From contig JADJCG010000002.1 of assembly GCA_016703335.1 (NCBI GenBank), forward strand, positions 255,020-319,019: 64,000 nt of DNA, read 5' to 3'. Origin of the DNA: Caulobacteraceae bacterium (lineage in GTDB: Bacteria; Pseudomonadota; Alphaproteobacteria; Caulobacterales; Aquidulcibacteraceae). A model generated the notes under the pieces. It was not told the origin of the DNA. It saw nothing but the letters and a program-made list of their open reading frames with translations, and did no database searches. The translations under genes were made by a program, and so were the position numbers. Below, piece by piece: positions 38,057 to 48,285 of the stretch. Within the stretch, counting starts at the first letter, position 1, and each line of letters begins with the position of its first letter.

Positions 38057-38673
38057 CCGGCGCCGGTGGCGCGCCCAACGGCGCGCCGCCGGGACGCGTG
38101 CGCCCGGCGGCAGGAGTGCATCATGCTGTTCTGGGCGATACGGCGATCTTGCTCGACCTTCGGACCGATCGCTACGTCGCCTCGCCGGCGGCCGCGTTCT
38201 TGAATGTGCTGGCAGAGGAGGGGCCAAGCGATCCGCTCGTGATCCCGCTTCGCGAAAAGCTCATGAGCCAAGGTCTATTGGTGGCGGAGACCGCACAGAT
38301 CGTTGGCCGCAATGGTGGTCCCGCCGCCGTGCTCACCGCTTGTCTTTGGGCAGAGCTCTATCTGCGCAGGCGCCGTCTCGATCTAGCGCTTCGCTGGTTT
38401 CGGGGGCGCCGGGATGGCGGCGCAAGCATGGCGTCTCATCGCGCGCTCAATCAGTTTCGCGCATGGCGGCCGTGGTATCCGCGGCGAAACGTGTGCCTGT
38501 TCGACACTCTGGCGCTCGCCGCGTTCCTTGTGCGCACGGGCGAGCGCCCCGAGATCGTGTTCGGCGTCCGCCATCCGCCTTTCGCCGCCCATTGCTGGCT
38601 TGAGGCCGAAGGGCGCATCCTGAATGACGAGGCGGAATACTGCGCTGCCTTCGTCGAGATACTTCGTGTGTAG
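38053..38673 (+). CDS. Lasso B protein: fused RRE and leader peptidase, 206 aa
   Basis: Residues ~20-80 form a PqqD-like recognition element (VHHAVLGDTAILLDLRTDRY, then FLNVLAEEG) that binds the precursor leader. Residues ~90-206 form a transglutaminase-like cysteine protease with Cys148 (NVCLFDTLAL), His180 (FAAHCWLEAEG) and Asp192 (ILND). It would cut after the -1 Gln of each leader, leaving the Gly1 amine free. The single-chain RRE-protease is the usual proteobacterial form. Frame intact. Confidence 0.93.
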   Translation: MTGAGGAPNGAPPGRVRPAAGVHHAVLGDTAILLDLRTDRYVASPAAAFLNVLAEEGPSDPLVIPLREKLMSQGLLVAETAQIVGRNGGPAAVLTACLWAELYLRRRRLDLALRWFRGRRDGGASMASHRALNQFRAWRPWYPRRNVCLFDTLALAAFLVRTGERPEIVFGVRHPPFAAHCWLEAEGRILNDEAEYCAAFVEILRV

Positions 38674-38676
38674 CGC

Positions 38677-40485
38677 ATGCACCGGCTCGTAGGCTTTAGG
38701 TGGCGGCCTGGTCACTTTGAAGGCCGCAAGGCAGCCGAAGCGTACGCCGCGCGCGTGCTGGGTCGTGGAAATTGGCGCCAAGTGGTCAGCACGCGCGGCT
38801 TCTTGCTTTTGGCGACCGAGACGAGCGGCGATGTCGAGCCGCTGGTCTTGCCGAACAGTATGGGGCTCGTTGTTGGCGCGCTTTTCACAAGCGAAGGAAG
38901 CGACGATGCGCGCGTTTTAGAACCTGACCCGCAGACATGCCGCGCATGGGCTGAAACCCAAGGCGCCAGCCTCGCAAAAACGTGTTGGGGTGGCTACCTC
39001 GCCATCCTCGTCGACAATGCGCGCGAGCGCATTTTGATCATCCGCGACCCGATGGGTGCGCGGCCCTGCTTTGCGCGCGAGGAGCAGGGCGACGGCGTGC
39101 GTATCCTATTCACCGACTTTGAAGATGTCGCCGAATGGTCGCCGCTGCGGAGCGTAGACGAAGAGTTCGTGCGCCTCTTTCTCGCGCAGCCGCGGATTGT
39201 CAATGAGCGAACGGGTCTTCGGGGCGTGCGAGAGATACTGGCCGGCGAATGTTACACGCTCGGCGCCGAAGGCGACTGCGTCAGCCTCTTTTTGGCCGCC
39301 GGCGCGCCGGGTCGAACTCGCTGCCGCTAAGACGGAGGATCTGGCCAGAGATCTTCGCTCGCACGTTCTTGGCGCCTGCTGTGCGTGGGCGTTGCTCAAC
39401 AGGCCGGCGTTGCATCGCCTCTCGGGTGGCCTCGACTCCAGCATTGCACTGGCGGCATTGTCTCAGGCTGGCGGCGACATCGTTTGCGTCAACGAATGGC
39501 CGCGCGGGTACGCCGAGGGCGATGAGCGAGAGGCCGCGCGCGCTGTCGCATCGAAGTTCGGAGCGAAACTGGTCGAACTGGAATATGAGCCTCGTGAGAT
39601 CGACTATCGCAAACTGATGGAGGCGCCGCTTTCGGCCAAGCCCTCGATCGCTACTTTGAGCTTTGCCGATCCGCACTTCCATGACCTTGCAGATGCGGGG
39701 AGCTTGCTGACCTCCGGCCAAGGCGGCGATCAAGTCTTCTATCGTTCGCGCGCGGCATGCACGATCGCGGACGCGGTTCGAGACCGGCTGAATCCTGCAG
39801 CCGTCATATCGCTGGCGCTCGATGCAGCGCGCGTGTCGCGGCGATCGATATGGCCAGGATTGGCCATCGGCGCGCAATACGGTCTCCTCCGGTCGCCGCG
39901 CGCCTATTTACGCAATCTCTTGATGGATGCGGCTCGGGAGAGCGGGCCGCATGCGGCGATGGGCGCGGCAGACGCGGCGCTCGAGGATCCTTGGGTCAGG
40001 ATGCGCTCGCGCGCGGGCCCGGTGAAGCGATGCGTGCGCTCCTGATCAGCGACCTCCAATATTATCATGGCCCGTCGCTGCCCAGTCGCACCTTCATCCC
40101 GGCGCCCGTGATTGCCTCGCAGCCCATTGTCGAATTCTGTTGCTCGATACCCACGTATCGAAGCTACGACGGCGGGCGAGATCGCGCCTTGGCGCGCCTG
40201 GCGTTCGCAGATGATCTGCCGGCGTCGTCCGTCGCGCGGCAACGCAAGGGCGACACTACGCGCTTCTTCGGAGCGGTCGCTGCGGCAAACGGTGACTTCA
40301 TCATCGATGCCTTGAAGGGCGGCGAATTGGTCCAGCGCGGCTTGTTCGACGCCGCGCGCCTTGATGCGAAGCCGCGGCGGGCTGTCTTAGATTTCTCAAA
40401 TGAGCTGGTCGCCGAACTCTGGCTTCGCCAGATCAAGGCGCGCCACGCGGAGCAGGGTGAGACCCAAGAGATCGCAAGCGCATGA
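38677..40485 (+). CDS. Lasso C protein: asparagine-synthetase-like lactam synthetase, two frameshifts
   Basis: Would adenylate Glu9 with ATP and close the ring onto Gly1. The N-terminal Ntn-like domain (DPMGARPCFAREE, LAGECYTLGAEG) lacks the catalytic Cys2, as expected. The PP-loop is LHRLSGGLDSSIALAAL, and TSGQGGDQVFYR is the Mg/substrate motif. The frame breaks at 39290-39296: removing one T of TTTTT gives SLFWPPARRVELAAAK. It breaks again near 39993, where one base is lost before QDALARGPGEAMRALL; the C-terminus ISDLQYYHGPSLPSRTFIPA follows. About 602 aa restored, normal for the family. Confidence 0.9.
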
Positions 40486-42432
40486 GCTCCCAGCGTTCCG
40501 CGCGGTCCGGGTCGCTTTGCATCCTCAGTCATTCGCTCGCGCAGCCAAAAATCAATCCAGGCCATCGCGCGTCTTTGTGCGGCCAGCACATGGCTTGGCC
40601 GTGTTTTGGCATGGAAGGCTTCCGGGTAGATATAGGCTTCGACCGCGGCGCCGCGATCGTGGAGTTGCACGTAGAGCGGCATCGCGTGCGGCGCCTCACT
40701 CTGTGAGAGGTTCATGAGCAATGGCGTATCGATGCGATCGGCGTAATGGAACGTTGCGTTGTGACGCCACCACGGCGCCATCTGATCGAGATTGGGCGCT
40801 TCGAGGCCGGTTTGGCGGAGCTCGGCACGAAAGTTGGCATCCGCCAACCACCAGAAGATGGCGTCAATTGGCGGTCCACTGGCGACGGCCGCGGCGAAGT
40901 GGCGATCGCGCAGCGCCCAGTACAAAGTCTCGGCGCCATCGCTCATGCCAGTGATCGCAACGCGATCGGGATCCACGACGCCGGAATTGACCGCGAGAGC
41001 GAGGAGCCCGTCGAGCGATGCGAGCTTCATCCGCTCTTCCTCATCGCCGATCAGCATTTCGCGATCCAGTTCCGCGCGCGAGATTTGTTGTTCTCGCAGG
41101 CGTGGCTCGGGGCGCTCCAGGCTCAACACCGCGTAGCCTTGGGCGGCGGCCGGAAAGATGGGGTACTCGCCCCCTACGCCTGCATTCAAAAACCCGTGCG
41201 AGCGATACTGCACGATGATGGTGGGGTATCTTTGGCCGGCGACATAGTCGCTGGGATAAACGAGATGCGCGTAGGACTGGAGGCCACGCTCATCTTCGAA
41301 CGCCAGGCGCTCGACCCGAGGAAGCGCGAAGCGCCGCCACTGAGGATTGGGGTCGTAGATGACGGCCAACGCCCCGTCGCGTGTGTCGATCGACACGATG
41401 CGGCGGGGCTGCGTGGAAAATTCTTGGAGACAATAGATGAAGGCGCCATGCGTGTTGCACCCATAGAGCCGCTCTTCGGCCAGCCGGACCCGGCGCACGC
41501 TCTGGCTCGTTGGCGTCCATACGTAGAGTGAGAGATCAGCAGCCGAGGGACCTTCGCCGCGCGTGAACCACATCGCCGCCCGTCAACGCACCAGCGTCTC
41601 TGAGGAGACCGGTGCAGGCGTCGACTGCGCAGAGGATCGAGGCGCCGTCACTCGTTGTGAAAAGACCGCGAGGCGGGCGCGAGACTTGAGAGGCGCCGTC
41701 TCGGGCCCCAATCCATGTGTTGCCGCGCCGCGGCGTGCGCAGGAGCGCCGCTTGCGATTCATCGGCCGGGGTTAGCGCTCTGTTGCGGGTGTCGAGATGA
41801 AGCCACTGGCGTTGCGCCTCGACGGCGGGCAGAGGCGCCAAAGAAAACCCGGGTTCGAAACTGTCGGTGACGAGGAAGCCGTCGCGTGCGTCCAACGCGC
41901 GCTGCGCCTCGACGAGCGCGCGGGACGTTGTTGTCGTGAGGACGAGGCTGTGTGCTGAGGTCCAAGCGAAATCGGTGACGTCGCCGTCTGGTCGAGCAGC
42001 GAGGCGTGCGCGCCCCGTCAGGTCGGTGATCCACAATTCCGCGCGCCCCTCGCGTTCGGCGATGAACGCAATGGCGCGGCTATCGGGCGACCAGCGAGGA
42101 ATGCGATCGACGAGACTTCCGCTCGCTCTGCCCTGATTTCGATGTGGCAGTCCTGCGCCGGCGTCTGCGACGATGCGCGGTGCAGCGCCCGGTCGGGCCG
42201 CGGTCACGACAAGGGCGTAGCGGACTTCGTTGCGTTCGAAACCCATATGCGACTGAAACACGGCGAGCCACTCGCCGTCCGGCGAGAGCGCCAATCCGCC
42301 TTGGCCGGCGCCAAGGTTTCTGAGCGCCGCCAGATCTTCGATTGTCGGGCCAGACGACGATTGCGCCGCGGCGGGCGCAATCGTTGAGAACAGCACAGCA
42401 AAGAGGGCGCCGATGGCTTGGCGTCTCACCAT
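40433..42432 (-). CDS. Lasso peptide isopeptidase (S9-like), two frameshifts
   Basis: A prolyl-oligopeptidase-like hydrolase; relatives such as AtxE open the lasso macrolactam specifically. A signal peptide (IGALFAVLFSTIAPAAAQ) places it in the periplasm. An N-terminal propeller (RWSPDSRAIAFIAEREGRAELW) leads to the hydrolase domain with GMSDGAETLYWAL (nucleophile Ser) and EAFHAKTRPSH (catalytic His). The frame shifts near 41570 and near 40520. After the second, the C-terminus becomes PDRAERWELMRLRSLG with a stop at 40433. Its 3' end then overlaps the convergent C gene by about 50 bases. The start overlaps the TonB stop by 7 bases. Confidence 0.88.
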
Positions 42433-45389
42433 CTCTGGCGCAGCTCCAGCGACACGAAGCGGCCGAGCGGGGAGTGCGCCTGTGCGTCAAAGGCGTAGCC
42501 GACAGGATTGTTGGTGAAGGGCGGATCTTCATCGAAGAGGTTCTGCACATTGAGCGTGATCTGCGGGCCGGCACGTTCGGTTTCGCCACTCCAGTCGTAA
42601 CTGACTTGCGCATCCCAGGTCAGCCATTCATCGACATCGCGCGCGGGTGTACTGATATTGTCGCGATAGTCGTCGACATAGATTGCCGTCAGGCCTGCGC
42701 CCCAGCCCTCATTGTTCCACGACACGCCTGCGCGTGCACGCAGGTCAACGGGATAGAAGAGCGTATCCAGCGCATCGATCGGCGTGCTCGCGGGCCCTGT
42801 TTTGACGGTGTATTGAAGCATGAGGCTCGCTTGCGCGAACACGTTGAAGTCGCCCCAGGACGTGTCGAACGAATAGCTACTGCCGAAATCGACCCCGCGC
42901 GTTCTGAGACTAGCCAAGTTGGACTGGCGATCATCCCAGATCACTTCGACGCCATCGACCGGCACTGCGCCGACGACGGTGTTTGCTTCTGCGAGATAGG
43001 CGTCGATCTGAGCTTGCGTTGGGTTGCGGATGAAAACCGTCTCGTATCCGACCGGATTGACGAGTGCTGAGAGAATTGATCCCGGCGGCGAGATACGGTC
43101 GACGAAATCGATGTCGTAGTAGGTGGCGTTGAAGCGAAGACCGGAAGCCCAGGCAGGTCTGTAGTCAAATCCAGCGGTCCAGTTCTCGGCGCTCTCTGGA
43201 CGCAGTCCTGGGTTGGCGCCGCCCAGGATGAGCACGCCAGTTGAGCCGTTCGTCGCGAAGGGATCTTGCGCCGGCGTCGCGAAGGTGAGGGTGCCGACGA
43301 TATTGCCGCGCAGATATTGGAATTGCGGCGCTTTGAACGATTCGCCCCATGAGGCGCGCAGAGCCAGCTCATCGTTGATGGTCCAGGTCGCGCCGATCTT
43401 TGGCGTGGTGGCGTCACCAAAGTCGCTCGCACTCTCCCGGCGCAATGACATCGAGATGTCGAAGCCCTGCACGGCGAAGATATTCTGCTCTGGCCCGATG
43501 AGCGGAAGAAAGACTTCCGCGAAGATCGCATCGGTCGTGCGCGCAGATTCAGGCACGCTTGTCGTCACAGTTGTGCCAGTGAACGCCACGCGCGTGCGAT
43601 GGAGCTCAAGCGTTTCCTCGCGCCGTTCGACGCCGATGGCGAGCCGCGCTTGCCCGCCCCAAAGGCGCATGAAGGGGCCGTCGAGCTTGGCGCCGTAGAC
43701 GACCATCTCTGAGAGGCCTTCGAGGTGGTCATCGAAGGTCAGCCCGACCAAAGCCGCCGCAGGTGAATTGGCGCCGTCACCAAAGGGGTTGAAGGCTGTG
43801 TTGAGGTCGCTGCTCGCCAAGGCTGCGTTGAGCGCGGCGCCCGGGCTGAAGATGTTCAGTTGGTCGGCGGCCGTTTCGTAACGGCTGAGGCTCGCGCTCG
43901 CCTCAACGCGCCATTCGTTCGGAAGCTCGTAACCTGCGCCCAGAGCCAGCGAGAGCGTGTCGGCGCGCGTTGAGAAGTGAGAGGGTCCCAGATCGTCGCC
44001 CAGATTGTAGTTGATGCGGATGGCGCCTTGACCTGGGAAGAGATTGTTCAGCACGCGGTAGGCGTTGGTTTCGGGCACGACCAAGGTGGCGTTGTTCTGC
44101 CAGCGATCGGACTCAGATTCACGGCGCCCGGCTATGAGGTCGACAAAGACGTCCAGACTTGGCGTGATGTCCTGGCGCAAGGTGGCGAAGACGCCGTGAT
44201 TGGTTTGTTGCGGCAGGAGCGAGTTGCCGGCGTTCAGAGGTCTTTGGTTGACGACGCCTGGCAGTAAATCGCCCGCACTAAGCGAGGTGCCATCCTGGCC
44301 TTCCGGTATAGCCAGCACGACGTTGGTCGCGCCGATGCGCGTGATGTTGCCAGGATTGGTGAAGGGCGAAGAGAAGTTCGTGCCGCCCCACGGCCGCAAG
44401 TCGGAGGTCGCCGAGAACCAGCGATCGTCCGCGGCAAGTTCGCTGCGATCGCGGTACTCATAACCGATCATCGCCGAGCCGGTCCTCCAAGTCGTGCCGA
44501 ACACCTGGGAGAAGCCGATTTCGTTGGGCTCGCCCCGCGTCGCTGCGCCGTAGCGAACGGAAGTCTCTGCGCCTTCAAAATCATCGCGCAGAATGATGTT
44601 GACGACGCCCGCCACGGCATCCGCGCCATAGGTGGCGGACGCGCCATCCGCCAGCACATCGACGCGTTCGACCGCTGCAAGCGGAATGGCGGAGATGTCG
44701 ACGAAGTTTCCGAAACCGGCGGGCGCCAAGCGACGTCCATTCAGCAAGGTGAGCGTAGCGTCGGCGCCCAATCCGCGGAGATCCACGGTTGATCCGAAGC
44801 TTACATTCCGCCCAGCGTTGATCGAACCGAGCTGGCTGGCTTCGTTCTGACTGCCTGGAAAATTCTGAGGCAGTGTCTGCAGCACGTCCTGTAGGGTCGT
44901 ACGGCCCGTCTCCTCGATGGTGTCGGCGTCAAGCGTCAGCACGTGCGCGCCGGCAGGCGCGGCGCCGCGAATGCGCGTCCCCGTCACCACGATTTCCTCG
45001 TCACTCTCGGCGTACTGGGGGCGGGGGAGGTCCGTCCGCACAACGCGATCGCCAGCGATCTCGATGCGCGGCGCGCCTTGCGGCAGCAGCTGTGCGAGCG
45101 CCGCTTCCGGGGTGAGCCGCCCGCGCACGGCGCGCGATGTCATGCCTGCGATATCTTCCTGCGAGAAGAGGATTTGCAGGTCCGATTGCTCGGCGAAACG
45201 GAGCAGCGCGGACGAAAGCGGCTGAGCGGGGATGTCGTAATCGCGCTCGGCCGTCGCGACGCGCGAAGTCTCATCAGTCGATTGCGCGAAGGCCGGTCCA
45301 TTCAGAGCCAGCGCTGAAACGGAAGCGAGCGCCATCACAATCAGCGAGCGCGCGCCGTCGCGGCGCATACGCGCCGAAGAATTGCCCAT
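42426..45389 (-). CDS. TonB-dependent transducer with N-terminal STN domain, 987 aa
   Basis: A signal peptide (residues ~15-36) is followed by an STN signalling domain (~48-118, DIPAQPLSSALLRFAEQSDL), a plug (~150-265, DVLQTLPQNFPGSQ, GLGADATLTLLNGRRLAPAG) and a beta-barrel ending in an aromatic residue (LELRQRW). STN receptors pass a ligand-bound signal to FecR. Position next to the isopeptidase argues that it imports the lasso peptide. The long frame is intact. The intergenic region 45390-45580 should hold its promoter, divergent from the HNH gene. Confidence 0.93.
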   Translation of the reverse strand: MGNSSARMRRDGARSLIVMALASVSALALNGPAFAQSTDETSRVATAERDYDIPAQPLSSALLRFAEQSDLQILFSQEDIAGMTSRAVRGRLTPEAALAQLLPQGAPRIEIAGDRVVRTDLPRPQYAESDEEIVVTGTRIRGAAPAGAHVLTLDADTIEETGRTTLQDVLQTLPQNFPGSQNEASQLGSINAGRNVSFGSTVDLRGLGADATLTLLNGRRLAPAGFGNFVDISAIPLAAVERVDVLADGASATYGADAVAGVVNIILRDDFEGAETSVRYGAATRGEPNEIGFSQVFGTTWRTGSAMIGYEYRDRSELAADDRWFSATSDLRPWGGTNFSSPFTNPGNITRIGATNVVLAIPEGQDGTSLSAGDLLPGVVNQRPLNAGNSLLPQQTNHGVFATLRQDITPSLDVFVDLIAGRRESESDRWQNNATLVVPETNAYRVLNNLFPGQGAIRINYNLGDDLGPSHFSTRADTLSLALGAGYELPNEWRVEASASLSRYETAADQLNIFSPGAALNAALASSDLNTAFNPFGDGANSPAAALVGLTFDDHLEGLSEMVVYGAKLDGPFMRLWGGQARLAIGVERREETLELHRTRVAFTGTTVTTSVPESARTTDAIFAEVFLPLIGPEQNIFAVQGFDISMSLRRESASDFGDATTPKIGATWTINDELALRASWGESFKAPQFQYLRGNIVGTLTFATPAQDPFATNGSTGVLILGGANPGLRPESAENWTAGFDYRPAWASGLRFNATYYDIDFVDRISPPGSILSALVNPVGYETVFIRNPTQAQIDAYLAEANTVVGAVPVDGVEVIWDDRQSNLASLRTRGVDFGSSYSFDTSWGDFNVFAQASLMLQYTVKTGPASTPIDALDTLFYPVDLRARAGVSWNNEGWGAGLTAIYVDDYRDNISTPARDVDEWLTWDAQVSYDWSGETERAGPQITLNVQNLFDEDPPFTNNPVGYAFDAQAHSPLGRFVSLELRQRW

Positions 45390-45580
45390 GGTCTTCCCCC
45401 TTGGCCGCTCTGAAGTTGGCGGCTTTGAAGGGAGGGACGTTGGAAATCGCCGGATTTAGCAGACGGACTGCAAAAATATTTGCTCTAGAGCGATCTCGGA
45501 TCGCTACCAGTAGTCCCGCAGAAATTGAAACCGGGTCCGGCGGCACTAACTAACTGGGCTTACTTGATGGAAGAGCTACG

Positions 45581-46774
45581 ATGGCGCGTTGTGTGTTTTG
45601 CGAAAATGAACTGAGCGCGGCGACGAAGCCTGAGCACATCCTCCTGAACGCTCTTGGCGGTCGCAAGACGACGCGGAACGCGATCTGCTCCGACTGCAAC
45701 AATCGCTTCGGCGGAACAGTAGACGACATCCTGGCCCAGCAAGCGGCGGTGGTCCGCAATATGTTGCGGTTGAAATCCGGCACGGGCAATGCGCCGCCGA
45801 TGCTGCGCAACCTTCAGGCGGGGCAAGAGCGCATCAACATAAATAGCGACGGGCAGCCCGTGAGGTTGGGTCAGCCGTTCGACATTGTTCGCGACGCGTC
45901 GGGTAAGGTCCTGGCGGTCAAGGGGGTGGAGACGACGTCGGCCGAAGACATGCGACGCTTGATTCCGCATTTGGCGGCGATGCTGAACCTTTCGGAGGAG
46001 AAGGTCCGCGAAATCATCGCGGCGTCGCCGGCGACGTTCATTTCCAAGCGCCCGGATGAAATCAAGCACGAGCTTCGGTTCGGAGGTGAGGCGATGCGGT
46101 CGGTGACCAAGTCGTGTCTCGTCTTGATTGCGGCGGCACTTGGCTCGGAGCTGGTGCGCACGCCGGTCTTTGCCGAGGCGCGCGACTTCGTACTGAATGG
46201 CGCGGAGAAGTTTCTGCAATCGCGCGTGGGTTTCGATTCAAGGGCGTTGCCGATCGAGCAGGCGGTGCGCGCGAAGTTCGACCCGTTCTTCAACTTGATC
46301 TACGTGCAGTCCGACGCCAACGGGCGCGTGATCGGACATTTTACGCTCCTGAATGCGGTGGCCTGGCAGATAGTGCTGGCGGAAGCCGGCGGACCGCCCA
46401 ATCTCAAGTTGGTGCTCGTGTCGAACCCAGAAGACAACGCCGTCTGGTCCGATGATGCATCGCAAATATCCGACGTCGACATGGCGTGGCTAGAGACGCC
46501 TCAACGATCCAACGCTGCGTCGCTTCAGCGGATCGAAGCGATCGTAGCGCATCACGTGAAGGTCGAGGGAGCGAAGGCGATTGATCACATCATCAATCAG
46601 GTTCGGCGCCGGTATGCGAAGGACGACGAGGCAATCCCGCCCGAGCAGCATGACGCTTTTGAGCACGAGTTGGCAGACCGGCTAGCGCGTCATGCATTGG
46701 CGTTGCCGTATGAACGAGAATTGTCGCCAGAAGAGGTCGCCGCCTTGGCCCAGCCAAAGAGCACGCAATCTTGA
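45581..46774 (+). CDS. HNH-endonuclease-like protein, 397 aa
   Basis: The N-terminus has CVFCENELSAATKPEHILLN followed by ICSDCNNRFG, a two-CxxC zinc-bound HNH-type fold as in HNH_5 proteins. The remaining ~330 residues, largely helical, have no motif I recognise. It lies on the opposite strand between the TonB transducer and fecR, which normally sit together. It is probably an insertion with a DNA-cleaving or defence role. Confidence 0.75.
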   Translation: MARCVFCENELSAATKPEHILLNALGGRKTTRNAICSDCNNRFGGTVDDILAQQAAVVRNMLRLKSGTGNAPPMLRNLQAGQERININSDGQPVRLGQPFDIVRDASGKVLAVKGVETTSAEDMRRLIPHLAAMLNLSEEKVREIIAASPATFISKRPDEIKHELRFGGEAMRSVTKSCLVLIAAALGSELVRTPVFAEARDFVLNGAEKFLQSRVGFDSRALPIEQAVRAKFDPFFNLIYVQSDANGRVIGHFTLLNAVAWQIVLAEAGGPPNLKLVLVSNPEDNAVWSDDASQISDVDMAWLETPQRSNAASLQRIEAIVAHHVKVEGAKAIDHIINQVRRRYAKDDEAIPPEQHDAFEHELADRLARHALALPYERELSPEEVAALAQPKSTQS

Positions 46775-46802
46775 GGCCCGGCTCACGAGGTCTTTCACGG
46801 CA

Positions 46803-47762
46803 CTAGAGCGTCGCGGTCGAACTCAGCACGATCTCGCCGTCGCGCCGTTCTGAGCGAACGGCGAGGTTGTTGTTGAGGAGTGTTAGGAAGGCGTCGAGAT
46901 CAGCGGCGCGTACAAGTCCGCCCACCCGGAGATCGGCCAGCGCCGGATCGGCGAAGGTAAAGCGCACGCCGCTCTGACGTGTCACATCGGCGACGGCCTC
47001 GGAGAGCGGCGTGTTGTCAAAGGCGAGCATGCCATCGCGCCAGGAAAGACGCCGTTCCAGCTGATCGGCGGAAACGGCTCCCACTTCGACCGTTTCCCCA
47101 AACACGATCTCGCTGCTGGCGCCGGCTGCAACTGGCGGCGATCCGCCAAGCCAGGTACGCCGCGACGCGCGGGCGCCATCCGACAGCAGCGCCACGCGCG
47201 CACCTTCGGGCAAGAGCTTCACCAGGATTTGGCCACTCGCCGCTTTAATCTCGCCGGACGGGGTGGTGATGGAAAAGACGCCGGCGCCGCTCTCAGCAAT
47301 CGTAAACAGGGCTTCGCCGGCAGTCACGCGGGCTTCGCGGCGGTTCTGGCCAATGCGCGCTTCGATGCGCGAGCTTGCGTTGAGCAACACGCGCGTGCCG
47401 TCGGCCAATGCGATTTCGCGCCGTTCGCCAATACCGGTCTCGAACGCCTCGGCGTCGCCGCCGGACAGCGCGATATAGCTTCCAATCCCGACAGCCACTA
47501 CGCCCGCGCCCGCGGCGAGGGCGCGGCGGGAGATCATCGGCGCATCGTCATTGGCGGGCAGATCGAACGCCTCCAGCCGCGCCAGCAGGTCGAGCTTATG
47601 CCAGGTTCGGCTTGCGAGCTGGAAGGCGGCGCGGTGCTCTTCGGATTTGGCAAGCCAGCGGCGAAAGGCGCGGACATCGCGGGCGTCGAACGCGACGCCA
47701 TCGAACTTCACCACCCAATCGGCGGCCTCACGTCCGATCCGCTTCTCCCTTGGGCTGGTCAT
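46803..47762 (-). CDS. FecR-family anti-sigma regulator, 319 aa
   Basis: N-terminal cytoplasmic domain (EAADWVVKFDGVAFDARDVR, FRRWLAKSEEHRAAFQLASR), one membrane segment (RRALAAGAGVVAVGIGSYIA) and a periplasmic FecR domain (LADGTRVLLNASSRIEAR, RREARVTAGEALFTI). It ends in an STN-like region (SEAVADVTRQSGVRFTF, DAFLTLLNNNLAV). It would relay binding at the TonB transducer to the sigma factor. ATG 47762 (MTSPREKR) is chosen; the gene overlaps the end of the sigma gene by 35 bases. Confidence 0.9.
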   Translation of the reverse strand: MTSPREKRIGREAADWVVKFDGVAFDARDVRAFRRWLAKSEEHRAAFQLASRTWHKLDLLARLEAFDLPANDDAPMISRRALAAGAGVVAVGIGSYIALSGGDAEAFETGIGERREIALADGTRVLLNASSRIEARIGQNRREARVTAGEALFTIAESGAGVFSITTPSGEIKAASGQILVKLLPEGARVALLSDGARASRRTWLGGSPPVAAGASSEIVFGETVEVGAVSADQLERRLSWRDGMLAFDNTPLSEAVADVTRQSGVRFTFADPALADLRVGGLVRAADLDAFLTLLNNNLAVRSERRDGEIVLSSTATL

Positions 47763-48285
47763 CAACACTCTCATCGAGCCCGGCTCGTTCGAAGGCCTGC
47801 ATCGCCTCTGCGCATTTGGCAAGCGCGCGGGAGAGATAGCGCGGCACGCTGTGGCGGGGAATGCCAAGCCGTTTGCCGATCTCCTCGTGCGACAGGCCCT
47901 TCAATTTGAACATGACGACGGCCAAGCGCTCCTTCTTCGGCAGCGCCAGAAACGCGCCCGTCATATGGGCGAAGCGCTCGCCCTCGATGAGCATCTGCTC
48001 GGGCGTCAAACCGCCACCGACGCCCAGCCGATCCAGTTCGCCTTCGTCTACGAAGGAGAGGCCGCCGCGCTCGTGCTTGCGTAATTCATCGATCGCCAAA
48101 TTGCGGGTGATGCGCGCAAGATATGCCCGCGGCTCTTCGATCTCGGCCTCGTCCACCTCCAGCATCTTCGTGAAAGCGGCCTGGACCACATCCTCAGCGG
48201 CGATGCGCCCGCGGAAGCGCCGGAGCCGCCGCAGCAGGCGAGGGCCCTCAGTGGCAAAGAGGCGGGCGAGATCAGCCGGCTTCAC
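47728..48285 (-). CDS. ECF RNA polymerase sigma factor (FecI-like), 185 aa
   Basis: Region 2 (RGRIAAEDVVQAAFTKMLEV, YLARITRNLAIDELRKHER) and region 4 (LPKKERLAVVMFKLKGLSHE, EIGKRLGIPRHSVPRYLSRA) are both present. The FecI-type neighbour FecR and the distal TonB transducer suggest cell-surface signalling. GTG 48285 (VKPADLARLF) is chosen because it follows the upstream gene with a short overlap; the frame is open further upstream. Confidence 0.92.
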   Translation of the reverse strand: MKPADLARLFATEGPRLLRRLRRFRGRIAAEDVVQAAFTKMLEVDEAEIEEPRAYLARITRNLAIDELRKHERGGLSFVDEGELDRLGVGGGLTPEQMLIEGERFAHMTGAFLALPKKERLAVVMFKLKGLSHEEIGKRLGIPRHSVPRYLSRALAKCAEAMQAFERAGLDESVDDQPKGEADRT

